The notes beneath the pieces are model-generated. The model had not been told where the DNA came from and did not search any database. It saw only the letters and a list, made by a program, of their open reading frames with translations. This document shows, piece after piece, positions 20,582 through 33,500 of a stretch of 64,000 nucleotides of DNA. How positions within the stretch are numbered: the stretch's first letter is position 1; each line of letters starts with the position of its first letter. The position numbers and the translations under genes were made by a program. The DNA comes from Takakia lepidozioides (Eukaryota; Streptophyta; Takakiopsida; Takakiales; Takakiaceae): the NCBI GenBank assembly GCA_030704615.1, contig CM060733.1:6572001-6636000 (forward strand), written 5' to 3'.

Positions 20582-22018
20582 CATGTCAAACAAGGGGTTT
20601 TTTTTTGTAACACCCCTGCTGCTGGGGGGGGGACACTGCTGAAAGCGACTTTCCTTGCTGGTTTGGTTCTTCGACTGGTCTGGACTCTGCCATCCTTGCA
20701 TTGGAAAAGTCTGGCTCTAACTGGCTAGGTCTTACTTTCAAGGCATCCGCTGAAGGTTGGCTACAATTTACTGGGGCAGGGGATCTGCCACTTGAAGAAG
20801 CTTTCAGGATCAGAGTTGTTGATTTTGTAACTGGCTCACCAGATCCTAGGCCTCCTCCGGGAGATGAGGTTTGCTTGGCCAAAAACATAACCCTCATTTG
20901 GTTCCTTCGCTTCCATCTCAGCAGGTTGCAGCTGGATCCCAGAGAATGGACTTAGAAGGATAGAGCCAAAACCCCCTTGCTTGAAGGCAAGGTTGGGGTA
21001 GGATCTGGAAGGATGTCTGGGCCAAGCACCGATCGGCGAAAGTCAGTGCTTTTCTTTGGAAATTAGCAAACAGAATTCTACATGTGGCCGTAACCATCCC
21101 AGACCTGATCAATCCACACTATTTGACATGTCAAAGAGGACCTCCTGAGACAATTGAGCAATGCCACTTTCATTGCCAGATCTCCTCCAGGGTCTGGAGT
21201 TATATCACTGCTTTCTACTCCAGTTGGATGGACCTCCCACCCATCTTTGACCATTTGGTGCTTCTCAATCTGCAGAATGGGTCCTACTGGAATGCTTGCC
21301 CAATTTGGGCAAATTTGAGAGCGTACTCTCTCTGGTCAATCTGGAAAGCTAGGTTGCAAATGGTTTTTGAGGGAACAAGTCCTAGCATCAGAGTGATTCT
21401 TTGCAAAATTTATGCAGATATGGTGACTGAGGGCCACAAGACATGGATGGTTTTGCTTGCAGCTTCTAGCAGGTGTAATGAAAGGAGGAGGCAATAGCTG
21501 TTCGAGGACTTCGACATCACCTGGGCTAAAGACAACATCCTCTGCTCGCGGCCAGGATCTCTAACACTCGAATCATTTGGAATGACAACATCCCCAGGGC
21601 TTGGCAAGTCCCATCTGAGTCTGAGGCACCAGACATCAATTGGCACCACCAGAAGTTGAGCTCTTACAAATCGAAAGTTCATCTGGACTTTGGGACCTAA
21701 GTGCGGTATGGGGTAGGGATCCCTGTGCAGATAGGGGCTCATGGCCTTGTTTCTTCATGAGTAGCTTGACGCCTAGCCTATGTTAGTGCGTGTTCGTTTC
21801 CCTAGCGGTTTCATTGCTAGTCCTTGTTTCTCCACTACACTGGCTTACTAGGGTGGCATGCCAATTTTCCCCCCCTTTCTTTCAGACACGGGGTGTACCC
21901 CATGGGATTCGCCTTTACGGCTCTTCTCGGAGGTTATCTTTTCCTCCGTTTTGTTCCACCTTTTTGCAATAAATTTGACCCAGGGTCTCCGTCCCCTATT
22001 AAAAATAAATAAATAAAA
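20582..22018 (+). pseudogene. LINE retrotransposon, 3' part (zinc-binding RT tail and 3' end)
   Basis: This continues the LINE cut by the CACTA element. It starts with HVKQG in the frame left at 4085. The 21084-21497 section encodes the zf-RVT-like domain (PETIEQCHFHCQISSRVWSYI; CPIWANLRAYSLWSIWKARL). Downstream comes the LINE C-terminus (about 21590-21700) and a 3' UTR ending in CTCCGTCCCCTATT followed by AAAATAAATAAATAAAAAT at about 22000-22018. Stops and shifts are common. A similar LINE tail domain lies at 45.5-46.2 kb on the other strand. Confidence 0.78.
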
Positions 22019-22326
22019 ATCTAAATGATTAAATACTAATTTAAAAAATTATTATAATATATCATCTTTTATATATTATAGATACTATCTATTATCTATT
22101 ATTCCTCAAAGACAAAACGGCCTATGGGCTATATTTTAAACAACACGGTTGACATCAGTCTTGCATTTTCCATGTATAAATTTTTCACGTAGCTCCAATG
22201 TAGTTTCAAGATGAGCGATGCTACCCCATGAGCCTGCGAGCCCAGCCGGCCTGGCATGAAAGTGGTCGAAGATGTAGGGCCTATAACCGCGGCCGATCAC
22301 CAATTACCGTGGAAATGCGGCTATTA
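22019..22326. other. AT-rich intergenic sequence; nothing recognised
   Basis: It begins with an AT-rich stretch including TATATATTATAG-type runs, then unique sequence. No coding potential or repeat was seen. Confidence 0.4.
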
Positions 22327-22334
22327 CAAACCAT

Positions 22335-22400
22335 AAACCCCCAACGCAACCCTAAACCCTAAACCCAAACCCTCAGTCATAAACCCCAAACCCCAATCGG
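22335..22400 (-). repeat. Short interstitial telomere-like repeat
   Basis: Degenerate units of CCCTAAA occur (AACCCTAAACCCTAAACCC at about 22349-22367, flanked by CATAAACCCC variants). This is the plant telomere motif in a short internal run. Confidence 0.7.
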
Positions 22401-22404
22401 GGTC

Positions 22405-22865
22405 AATGAAGAACAGGTAGAAACAACTGGACTGACATCGTGAAGCTGAACGAGGATTTAATTATGAAGAAGAGGTGAAAAAACCTTGGTGACATTGTGA
22501 AGCTCAACAAGGATTTAATTATGAAGAAGAGGTGAAAAAAACCAAGGCGCAAATGCGAATCTCAAGGATAGTTAATTTTTTATGAAGAGGTGAAAAAATG
22601 TGGAAGTGTCATCGTGAAGCTTAATGAGAGTTTAATCTTGAAGAAGACGGGAAGAAACTGGAGTGACATGGTGAAGGTCAGCGAGGGTTGAATTTCAAAG
22701 AAGAAATGAAAAAACCGGAGCGACAAAGAAGGCCAACGAGGGTTCGATTTTGAAGAAGAGGTGAAAAAAATTGGAGAGGATGGTGAAGCTCAACGAGGAT
22801 TTGATTATGAAGAAGAGTTGAAAAAAAAACGTCCGACATCTTGAAGGTCAATGAATGTTTCTTAG
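22405..22865 (+). repeat. Minisatellite of about 60-70-bp units
   Basis: Units containing GAAGAAGAGGTGAAAAAA, a GTGACAT(C/T)GTGAAG block and CTCAACGAGGATTTAATTAT recur about seven times with variation. No gene is present. Confidence 0.75.
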
Positions 22866-23950
22866 GGAATGAAGCTTGCATTGACACAAGCTAATCTTAG
22901 CCCCTATTGGCACTTGGAATTCAAAAAATTTAAAAAGAAAAAGAAAAAAGAAAAACTGAGCCCTAGCGAACTGCCCTTGTCGTAGATGTTCAGTTTCACT
23001 ACCTATAACCCTAAATATTTTGTTGTCTCTTTCACCCTTACCTTTGTTGGCTGGGTACAAATTTATAACCTTGAGCAATGTAGGTTTCTATCTTTCAAGA
23101 AAATGCATTAAATAGTTCAACAGTCCTTGTATCGCATGCTTCTTTGTCCACAGTCCGTCCATCACGTGCTTCTGTGTCCCGTTTCTAGCACCAATGACAT
23201 GGCTCTAAAGTGCGTCTTCGTGCCGATGCGTACCTGCTTCCATGGTAATAGGACCTCCTCGTCCTGTCCTCGGTTATAGGGCTTGCTTCTCCATCCTCTA
23301 AGCCCTATGCTTGCTTAGTGGGCCAAGCGTGAGCCCAGCTCGCAAGCTCACGAGGCTGGGCTCATGATCTAGCATTCCTCTTTGAAGATAACGCTGGACT
23401 CGTGGGGCACACATGCTCTTGGTCGTGATCGTCTTTTACGCTTTGACACACTATGCATATGGATCAAGCACGGGTTCGCCTGTGTTTTGGTTTACTAAAA
23501 CAAACGATGTTGCGTCATGGCTAGTTGCAATAGGCCGCCGGCGATATTTTTTCAAAGACGGATATTTAAATCTTTGTTTGTGAATTCAATTCAAGGAGTT
23601 TCTAAGGTATCTTAGGCTCCTATTAAAAGTCCAAAAGAGGTCGCTGGGATTTTGTTGTATTAAGGACCTCAAAATGACAAGCCGAAGCCATTATCGAACG
23701 CTGTTGGTGGGGAACTTTTGTGTGTGTATCTAAATGGTGGGGCAAAGACTGTTCGAGAGAAATTTCAGCCCCAAGCGTTGATCTCTCCACACCCTAAAAA
23801 TTTGCTCCACAATAAAAACAACGATTTCACGGGATTTGTGACCCATCTGTTTTTCATGGGTGATGGTTGAATCCAATGGACCTGCAGATTGGTGGGGATT
23901 TCAAGGGTATCCCAAGAAAATTTATGGCAAGTTTGAGGAACTGTGGCTCA
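22866..23950. other. Intergenic sequence without recognised genes
   Basis: An A-rich run lies at about 22922-22957 and unique sequence follows to the MULE edge. Both strands show only short open frames with no family resemblance. Confidence 0.4.
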
Positions 23951-23961
23951 ATTGCAACCAG

Positions 23962-24980
23962 GTCCAATATGTGGCTTGATTTTATTGCAAGCGTGTGAGC
24001 TAACGGGTACGGCCCGCGAGGTACAGCCGGGGACCCCCGCTCCGGCAGCCTCGTCGGGAGCTGACGCACCATGTCAAATCATCCCCACCCCCCTCCGACC
24101 CCTCCGCCCGCTGCCCCACGATAGCCCCGCACGAGGCTCCCGAGCCCCCCTGACAACCCCGCGCAAACAACCCCCGCCCGGGACCCCTGACCCCCGCCCC
24201 ACCGCTGGCCGGCGGCGCCCCACAGCACGACCCGATCTCCAACACGTGGCGGCCCCCCCGTTGTGGATCCCCTCACTGGGTTGTTTGATCCCCCTTCCAG
24301 TGCCGGAGTGCTCCCCCATCCCCATCTCCAGCCCCCCCCATGTGGCGATACCTTGAACGGCGATCCCTCCCCCATCCATCCAACCTCAATTGAATGGATG
24401 ACGGCGGATGAAGCCCCATGACGCGCCCATCGCCACGTGGTGCTCGCCGCCCGGCGATCCCCTCCTCCCAATCCACGGCGCGTTCCCCCGAGATGTTTTC
24501 GCCCCCCCGACGCGCACTCTTGATCTCCCTTCCGGACGGGAGTGACCCCAACCCTAATTGTCCCGCCACGTGTGGATCACCCGGACAGTTGTCGATCCCC
24601 TCGCCGCACCATCCGACCTCACAAAAAAGGGATGTTGTGTGTCATCCGCCCCTCATCCCCACCGTCGATCCCTCTTCCAAAATCAATGGATCCCGAACGT
24701 CGTCCCGATCACCCGACACGTCGCCGCAACCCCCCCCCCCCCCCCCCTCCGAACCCCTCCGGGTGATCCCCGTCCAATGCGGGTGATGATCCCCCTGACC
24801 ACCACATCGCACCCGGCAACGTGAGCGTCCCCCACCCCCCCCCCCCCCCCCCCGCCGCCGATCCCCTCTTCCCATCCACGGGGTGCGATCCCTCGACACG
24901 TCGCAGCTCCCCTGACCTGGCTTGATCCCCACACTCAGACCCGCAGTGATCCCCCACCCCTAATCGCCCGCCACATGCGC
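23962..24980 (+). repeat. Left inverted repeat of the MULE
   Basis: C-rich strand with GATCCCC motifs, runs of C at 24730-24748 and 24835-24853, and repeated modules (CGTCGATCCCC, ATCCATCCAACCTCAA). It is inverted relative to 36,635-37,555. Internal modules recur within each arm, so alignment is not strictly colinear. Open frames here are low-complexity artefacts. Confidence 0.75.
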
Positions 24981-26640
24981 TCCCCCAAACGTCGATCCCC
25001 TGCTTCATCCATCCAACCTCAAAACAATGGATGTTAGTGGTCATCGGCCCCTCATCCCCCGCCATCCTCCCGTGCAGCGGATGGAAGGCCCCATGGCACG
25101 CCCACCGCGCAGAGGCGCCCACTCACTTCAAGAGAACGGTGCCTAAAAAGGGGAAAGCATGCAGGAGGCAAGCTCTTAGACTCCAAGGGCCAATAGTTGC
25201 TCTGTTGTGATAAAGTCTTGCCTTCACATTTGTGGTTTCCGATGGTCTCTATGTGTTCTTTGTAATGCATGTTGCATGTTTGCATTGTTTGCTCTTTATT
25301 TTGTCAAAATGCTATGCTCTCTTGCTCCGAGTTATTCCCACTCCGCCGACATAGTTCTCATCATTGTTCAGGTTCCATTGTTCTTATGGAATTGAGGACA
25401 AGCGCACGAAGTGATATCTGTCAATAGAACATTCTTTGAAGAGAAGGAACGGTAGGAGAGGGTGTGTGCTGGATGTTCATTGCCTTATACAACAACACAC
25501 AAAGGGCCGAGACGATCGAAGAAAAAGCGTTCAGGGAGAGTCCATCAGAAGGGTTGCCTCTGTTAGTGTAGGATTGGACGATGATACCGGATCCTTCTCT
25601 TGCTTATCATAACATACTACAACAAAAATCATGTTGATGGATGTGACAAGGTCTGCCAATTGCCACATTGCCCCACTTCAAGTAACACCCGTTCGTGCAT
25701 GCACCTCACCTTAGTGAAGAGGTTAAGATTGTGGATAATGAATAGCAATATACGTGTTGGGTGTCGTCGATGCTGAAATCATGGCCCAATAGGAACAAAC
25801 AACAGGTACACAGGTTATGGAGAGAAGTGGTTGTCGTGATATGTTCTGCTTGAGCATGACATTAGAAACATCATGGACAGAGGCGCATGTGAGACTTCAA
25901 GCGACATAAGGACGATGGGACAGTCTGAGATTTGGAAGGAAGCCCAGCCCCAGAGTGTTTTCTTCTATCAAGAGGACATGCCGATGCCCCTGCTGGGAGG
26001 AAAACGATGTGGCTAGATTGTCTACCTTCAAATTTGCCATTGGCATTTCTCAAAACAGAATTTCAGAAAAAAAAACAATGCTCCAAAGGGGGACAAACGT
26101 ATCGTCTCTTGTGATGGACCTTCGGAACGAATGAACACAAGGTTGTGGAATCGACGACGTGGACTCCTGGGAGATGAGAGCATAACATCTTTCATTGTAA
26201 AGGGTATATCAGTGGGGAACATGGGATCAGTGGAGAGCAGGGCCACAGGGGACCATAGCCTTATCCACTGTGCAGGGAGATCACGATTGGGTCATCACCA
26301 GTGACCTATTAATCCCCCTATCGGGATTCGACACCACGGCTGCCTCAGCCCATTAGGCACTAGACACATAGGCCAAACTTCCATTATGCATACTGCCTGT
26401 ATATGTATGGGACCATTTGGGGACCATGACAGTACTTGTGTGATTCGTAGTGAGGGGTGCCAGGCAGGAGGAAGACAGCTTAGCAAATGCATGCCTTGGG
26501 GGGTTATAGAGAGGAATGAGGAGGGATGGTCTACTTCCAGGGGATCATGGCATAGCCCAAGGGGGGAATCACATTAATACTAAATGAGACGAGAGCGGTT
26601 GCAGGTTCGGGTTCACCTCCTGTGATTTCTTGTCATTAAT
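24981..26640. other. MULE interior between left repeat and transposase remnant; no gene recognised
   Basis: One more copy of the ATCCATCCAACCTCAA module lies near 25010-25035. The rest may hold decayed 5' exons of the transposase, but no motif could be recognised. Confidence 0.35.
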
Positions 26641-26689
26641 TGCAGTAAAATGTTTCGCCTATTTTCAAAACAATAGTACTGACATTGCA

Positions 26690-27668
26690 CATTTTCATCT
26701 TTGTGTGCAGTATGCCATGTACTCTTATGGTCTTCGACATTGGGACCTGAACGACTCCATGTTGCATACATAAGATCTTCAAGACGAAACAATGCAACGA
26801 TTGTCAAGTTGGATGTTGGCTCTTCGTCAAAAGGCTCCAGGCGATCAGCCGGATTGCGTCCCAACGCATTCATTGTGGACGATGCCGATGCTGAGATTAA
26901 CGCCATTCGGTTTGTTCTCAATCCCCCCCCCTACCAATGAACTTACATTGCCTTGCCTGCTTCTGCATGAGGGGAGCAGGAGAGGGGAACAATCACAATG
27001 CTTCTGCCGGGGATCCGTGTAGAGGGACCAAGAGTGTGTAGGGTTGCATGGGGGATCAGTGAAAGGGGATTCGATTATGGGATCATTGATCAGGGGACCA
27101 GGGGAGAGGTAGCAGGGATCAAGAGCAGCAGATCTCACATCCGACAATGATCGAGGGTCCATGGAATCCAAGGTTGCATGGGGGGATCAGTGAAACGGGG
27201 ATCAAACGGGATCAGTGATCAGGGACTTCGGACACTCGGGGGTACCAGGGGATCAGGACCAAACACATGTTGATCCGACAATGTGATTTTTATCGGCCTT
27301 TCATTGGCCATAGGAGGGCTCGTGTATTCCCCTTTCATTGGCCTGTCATCGGATTCTGCATGAGGGGTTTCAGTCAAAGGGGATCAGGGGATCATGAGCA
27401 GGGAGCACTTATCATAGGTGGTCCTGTTGTGGTGTTGTAGTGGCCTTGCTAATGCGTTTTGTGGATGGAATCAGGCATACGTTTCCCAGGGGTGCCGGTT
27501 TCCTGTGCCTTTGGCATGTTCGAAGGGCCGGGCTGAGGAATGCCATCGAGACGATCAAGGATGCCCAGTTAAGGGCCGATGTCTTGCAAGGTATGGGGAC
27601 ATCATGTATAATAAAGGTATGGTCCCATTGGTGACTCTTCGCAGGCCTGGGGCTGTGTTTAGATTGTA
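26690..27668 (+). pseudogene. Decayed MULE transposase
   Basis: Two exon-like blocks carry transposase-core traces. The first (about 26760-26925) includes LSSWMLALRQKAPGDQ in one frame and PNAFIVDDADAEINAIRFV in another. The second (about 27445-27600) includes FVDGIRHTFPRGAGFLCLWH, VRRAGLRNAIETIKDAQL and GMG. In MULE/FAR1-type transposases a '..D.a.ae..AI...fp....ClWH..ra' arrangement surrounds a catalytic Asp and the C-x2-H motif. The two frames in the first block and the gap between blocks, filled with GGGGATCA-rich repeats, show decay. The 5' part and the C-terminal SWIM finger were not found. Confidence 0.55.
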
Positions 27669-30570
27669 GAGTTTCAAACAAAGTATCCCGCCAGCTAAAC
27701 TGTTCTTCTTGTATATCCACAAATGGTGGATCCCGAAAGTGGACATGTGGGTTGTTGGAGCTTGAAATATCACACATGCTGGATCAGATATGAATGCTGG
27801 AATTCAGGCGTACCATGCGAACTTGAAGAGACGCTTGTCCCAAACAAGACGAAAATGTTTGCACGGCGCGACTGGATTGTTGGTTCTACATCCTAACAGG
27901 TAGCCTCCTCACACATTACCGGTCATTTCGACCTTGAAAGCTGAAGGTTCATACCGCAACTCTAGGATGGAACATGTTCGTGCAAAATGCGGTGTGGATG
28001 GCTGGGCGGATACCGGAATCCAACGTGGTAATTGCCCAGAGCAACACGGGGGATCGTGCGAAGTGAAAAAAAAACATGTCTTCTCCAGGCACTGTATACA
28101 CTATATGCAATCCAGCATCGAGGGGCTTGTGTGACTAGCCCTAACGCCATGGAAAGATGAACCTATGCAAGCACAAGTGAAGGTTGTTCAAGATGTTGCG
28201 GCCACATGTACCAGAGGGTTTAAACTTGTCCGAACTTGTGGACACGAGATTGCGGACACTCAATGGGGGCATGGCCAAGATGCTCGACCTTGATTCCCCG
28301 GTCCGCTGCGGAGCCCCTGTGTGACATAGATCCCATGTGTGGCATTGATCCCCCTGCACAAGACACGGTTCCGGCATGGCAATGTATGGGGCGAAGCAAG
28401 CAACCCCACCATGAATCGTAGGCAGACTGTCATGAAGGGCCATCGCAAGATGAGATGCTCGGTTTGGAAGTCTGTGTGAAAGGTAAATGCCCTTCAGAAC
28501 CATCTTTGAGTGACCTTCGTGTCACGAAGTGAGGAAAGCTAGCGAAATGGACCACGCATGGCTGCGGGTCTTCTCCACCCACATCTTGTAAGAAGGTATT
28601 GAAGTGTGAGCATGATGAGTTGAGAGAGAAGAAAGGATTGGGTAGATGGTTTCTATGTCATGGAAATCAAGACGTCTTGTGATCCAAAAGAGAGGTGCGT
28701 AGGGCAATCCCTCCATCTTCGTCTATTCCGTGCAGTTCCACTAACTTAGGAGCCTCGTCAAGTTGGGCGTCCAAGATTGAAGGGTTGAGAGCAAGCAGGT
28801 TTATGCTTCGTGCTCCCATTCAGATTGCTGATTCCCTGAGATTGCATTCTCATAGAAGCATTTGTATCAAACAAATATTATTCAAATGGCTGAAGCTGTA
28901 TGTTAGTGACGCATGTGTTCTGTGATTCACAATGGATGAGAAGTAGATGTGAATGATCTTTATTGCAATTGAGACTGTATGCATGCATTTGCAAATGATG
29001 TTCAAAACACAATTACCGCCCACACTTTATGTTTAGGCCCTGAAATCTCAATACTGAAAAACGGTTGCCACCGTCTCTAGTGCGTTCCATGCCACCTTTT
29101 TTGCATTGCAAGCACACAATGCTACCACTCCTCCCCATCATACCCCATCTTCGTGTAGTTGCTTCGGCCTCTGCTCCCCTGAAATGGCAGAGGTTCCCTG
29201 ATCCCCTTCATCCCCCTTCTCATCACAGCTGGCCCCCTTACACAACAACCTGCTCCGAGGAATGTGCAAAAAAGAAGACAACCCCGTGAACAAATCCCAA
29301 ACAACAGCAGTCCACCCACAACTCATCCACCCATCAAACCCCATCCAGCGTTCGCAATGGACTTATATGCCCGGTTCCCCTTCACGTGCAATGCTCCCCC
29401 ATGTATCACCCAAAGAGTTTGCCTCAACAAGTGCAGTGCGGCTTGTCATCCGGCAGGGCCAATATATGAAGCCAACGCCTTGTGTTCAGTGACACCATGA
29501 TGTTTTGTGCGATTCACAGTGGTAATACATTGAGAGACATTGTGGGTGACCTCGGTGCGGAACCATAAGGATTCCCATAGGTATATAAAATATCGGACAC
29601 CGTATATGTGGTTTGAAAGGATTCTATCCTCATAAACCATTATACATTCGCTTCCAGCGTGAAGCCACCAGTTCAAAGTTCTCCATTTGAAAGGGAGGGG
29701 ATACCATTGCATGTGACCAAGGCAGTGCACCTAAAACCGATGCTTCAGTATCACGTCCCTTTCAGAGAGCAAATGACATTGTTTTGGACTAAAGCGGAAA
29801 GTTGTGGGCTCTAGGTCATCTTCCGACTCTGGGGTCTCCGCCATTGTTGGGCAAATTTTGGATTTTGCGCTGGGGCGTATTTTCAGTTTTTGTTACATGC
29901 TTATGCACCACTCGTATATGCAAGGGATGTGACCTTTCATAGGCAAAACACCGGACATGACCTTTCACAACTTGCCCCTTCACACGCGACTTTTCACCAG
30001 TAATCCCCCGATCCCCCAATTTGGAAACCTGTAGTTTTCCTCATCCCCTCATTCCGTGGTCCCCTCATCCCCTTATCCCCCGTCTAGCTCCCGATATTCC
30101 CTCCATGATGGGCGAGCTCATCTCCGGCCTGTTCTCGGTTCCCTGATCCCCTGATCTCCGCCACCCGTCCCACACTGATTCCCTGAATCCCCATATTTCT
30201 CCGGCCGGTTCCCCTAAACCCTAATCCCCTGATCTCCCAAACCATTCCCCTGGTTCCCTGATCCCCTGTTCTCCCCACCCGTTCCCTTGCTTCCCCGATC
30301 CCCGCTAACCCCTTATACAATCCCTTGTCTTCTTCATCCCCTCATCCTCCGACCGCCCTGAACCTGAGCCCCCTGATCCCCCTGATCCCCCTGATCCCCT
30401 GATCCCGCCCTGAACCCCCCCCGTGATCCCCCTAACCCCCCTTGGCTCCCTCTCATCTTTGGTTGTCTGATCCACCTCAAGGATCCCCTCATCCCCTCAT
30501 CCCTTCATCCCCTTCACAGCACAATGGACGCCAAAGAAGGCACAAAGGGATTACAAAGAGGAGGACAAGC
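27669..30570. other. MULE interior between its two gene remnants; no gene recognised
   Basis: From about 30000 to 30515 the sequence is rich in TGATCCCC/CCCTCATCCCC repeats. Elsewhere no convincing coding sequence was seen. Confidence 0.35.
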
Positions 30571-30571
30571 T

Positions 30572-33500
30572 TCATTTTTTTTCCGTGGGGAATGGAGATA
30601 CAATAGCTACATCCGAGGCATCCGAGGCATGCACATGCGACAGTCTACGCTGCAAATCTGCATCATCCCAATTATCCACTATCCATCCACAAAGAAAATC
30701 CTGCTTTGATACTGCGTACTCACATGTAAACCAATCTGCTGTAAAAGTTGCCCCCCATTTTTTTGTGATTTTGGTCTCCAAGTATTTATGTATGAAAGTC
30801 ATTACGAAGTAGCCACACTCCCAGCCGCTTGGTTGTTGTGGCACCTCAGGTTCCAGCCACTCCCATGCCATTATTTCATTCCAAAGTACTGAGTCCGGTT
30901 CGGCTTTGTGTAGGTATGCTCTAAAAGTGAGAAGACGTGTTTCAAAGGCAAGTTGGCTATGGGATTTGAATGATGTCATGGAATTCAGATGAACAAACTT
31001 GGACTTATCAAAAACCATGAAACTCCAATGGCCCCTGCAGAACGCACATGTGTTTGAGGCCAGACACCACTAATGCTTTCCATTCTCCAAATCAAATCAA
31101 AGTCAGTCAAAGCTGCAAAATAGGAGGATTGAGGGACGTACCCAGAGCATAAGGGGACGAACCATGTCTGAACCTTATCTGGATCCTTCCCTAGGCACTT
31201 CTCAGTTACCCAATCATTTACAAGCCCTTTGGAAATCCTGTGAAGGTCCTTGGATGATGCCTCCAAAGCCGTCCATATCAGTGTGTCCATCACAGCCCAC
31301 CAGCAACGATTACTCTCCTCCACAGATAGCTGCAAAATATTGGAATACAAAAACACACCCCTCCATCCCCCGCTTCCCCATACAATTTTGACAACCGTAG
31401 ATAATCCCATGAACCCATAATGGACTCATGTGGAGTGCCTTTGAAGAAAACCAGGCAGCCCTATTCTGGTTTCTGCATTGTACACAAGCTCACGAAGTCA
31501 CACAGGCAGACAATTAACTGTCAAGGGTGTTTTCAATTAACCATAGCATCCCCCTATCATGCGTATAAGCCCTGCTGAATGTACTCACCATGAATTTGGT
31601 CCCCCCTTGGTTGTTGGAAGCCCTGGCCCACTTACTTAGTGACTTCTGGCCGACCAGATTTCACCTTCCGTTTCTTCCGTGTTCTGGTGATAGGTTTACT
31701 TCCCCCCTCAGCTGCACGGTTCTCTCCCCCTCCCCGCATCGTCACCCGTATTTTTTGCGCACGCTTCGGCTCCCCCTCATCCTTCGGGGGTCTTTGCTTT
31801 CCCTTGCCGATCCCCTCTCCGGTCTGCTCCCCCTTGCCCTTCATGTGTTCCTTTTCCTTCCCCTTATCCTTTGTTTCTTTCCGATCCACCTGCTCCATGC
31901 CCTGCAGGTTCAATTGGCGTCCCGAAGTTTTTGCAGCAACCCTATGCCGTGTTCGACCTGCTATTGGGCCAGATGATGGTTGCCGGAGGTCAAACCCATG
32001 TGTAGGGGGATTGGAGCAGAAACCATAGGCGCAGGCACCGTCAGACCTGTGGTGAATGTGGAGCCAGGGGTGACCCCCAATTCAATATTCCAAGGATCTG
32101 TGGAAGCGATGGGAGCAGTACCAGGGGGCTGGAGTAAGCGCTCTGCTGTGGGGGGAGACCAGACTATCTGCGAGTGCGGATAACAACGGGATGGCCTGTG
32201 CATGATACGGGGGTGCACCTGGGAAAACTGACATGGGCGGAACAAACCCCTCCGTTGCCAATTCGGGGGGGGGGGGGGGGGGGGGCGGGCGAGAGGAGGG
32301 TAGCACCTGGTGCGGGTTCACAGATTCGAAGGGGAGCAGCGGCGGGGACATCACATGATGGGGCAGCAAAGACAGAGAGGGTAGCAGAGAGGAGGGCCGC
32401 TCTTTGGGAGCGATCAGAGATAGGAAGGGGAGAAGAGGCAGGGGCAACAAACATCAACTTCCGCAATAGGTGTGTAGAAACCTGTCGTCGGAGATTCCAC
32501 TTGAAAAGTCTCTGTATGAGGCGCTTGAAGGTCTTCAACCTGTGAGGGTGTTGGTGACGCCATCTACGATTCATGGTGGCACAACTGCGATGAATTGAAG
32601 GCGTCCACGTCGATGTGGGAAAGGTGGGGCATATGGTGACACTCGTCAGTCGTATAGTTCATGTCTTCTCGCCAACAACACCTTGTTTGCTCATAAGACC
32701 TCCTCTATGGCATTTTGAACTCCAACATCAGCTGCCTCAGCCTCACCTATCACAGAGACAATGCTTGTGTCTTAGCTTTGACCCCCCGTGATCCCGTGAT
32801 CCCCCGATCCCCCGATCCCCGACTGTAAAGTCTGCTCCCCCATTTATCTATTCCAATTCTGATCTACACAATGACAGACTGTTGGAGAGGCAAAGCATGC
32901 ACTTACTCAAAAGATGCACGTAGCGTCCCAAATCAATGTGCTCCCGCCTAAACAATAGATCCTCCCAGGTCTTGGCTGCACGTCGTATCCCTTTCTTGCA
33001 CTTGGAAATGGGCGGTTTTCGTTGCTGCAAATTCATGAAACGCTCGGGCACGCACCATGCGAAGAAATGCTCGGCAGGAGTCGACGATCTGCATTTTGTC
33101 CTGCATTGTACCATATCCAAGCTGACCCTCTGCCAGGAGCACTTCTTTCAACATAGTCTCCTGATTCTGAAAATTCCCAAACGTCCGCCAACCTCCATGC
33201 AAGAAGAGTCCAAATCCATGGTAGGGCAGTTTGTGAGCAGTCTGCGGTGCAAAAAGCATCATGATATGACTGGGGCAGATGCCGTGTCTTAAATCGGCCA
33301 AAGGATACAAGTGTGAAACAGGGGGTCGAGGGTCCATGGTAGAAAAACAGGGACCAGAGGCAGTCGGGCTGGACATTGACGTTTCAGCCATGTGACAATG
33401 GCATCAGATTCCTCGGCAGTTCTTAGGAGAGGGAATTCAGGAATCAGACGTCGAACGTCCTGCTCCTCCAGCAATAGTTCAACAATATCAAACTGGGGAT

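Noticed and set aside
22335-22400. Chromosome end
   Set aside because: Only a few degenerate telomere units, with genes and transposons continuing on both sides; an internal telomere-like tract.
24000-25120. Several long open frames on both strands with Pro/Gly/Arg-rich products
   Set aside because: They come from GC-rich inverted-repeat sequence with homopolymer runs, and have no domain or splice logic.
32082-32574. Pro-rich ORFs with poly-Pro
   Set aside because: They are caused by a G/C homopolymer tract (32267-32286) and low-complexity sequence inside the MULE.
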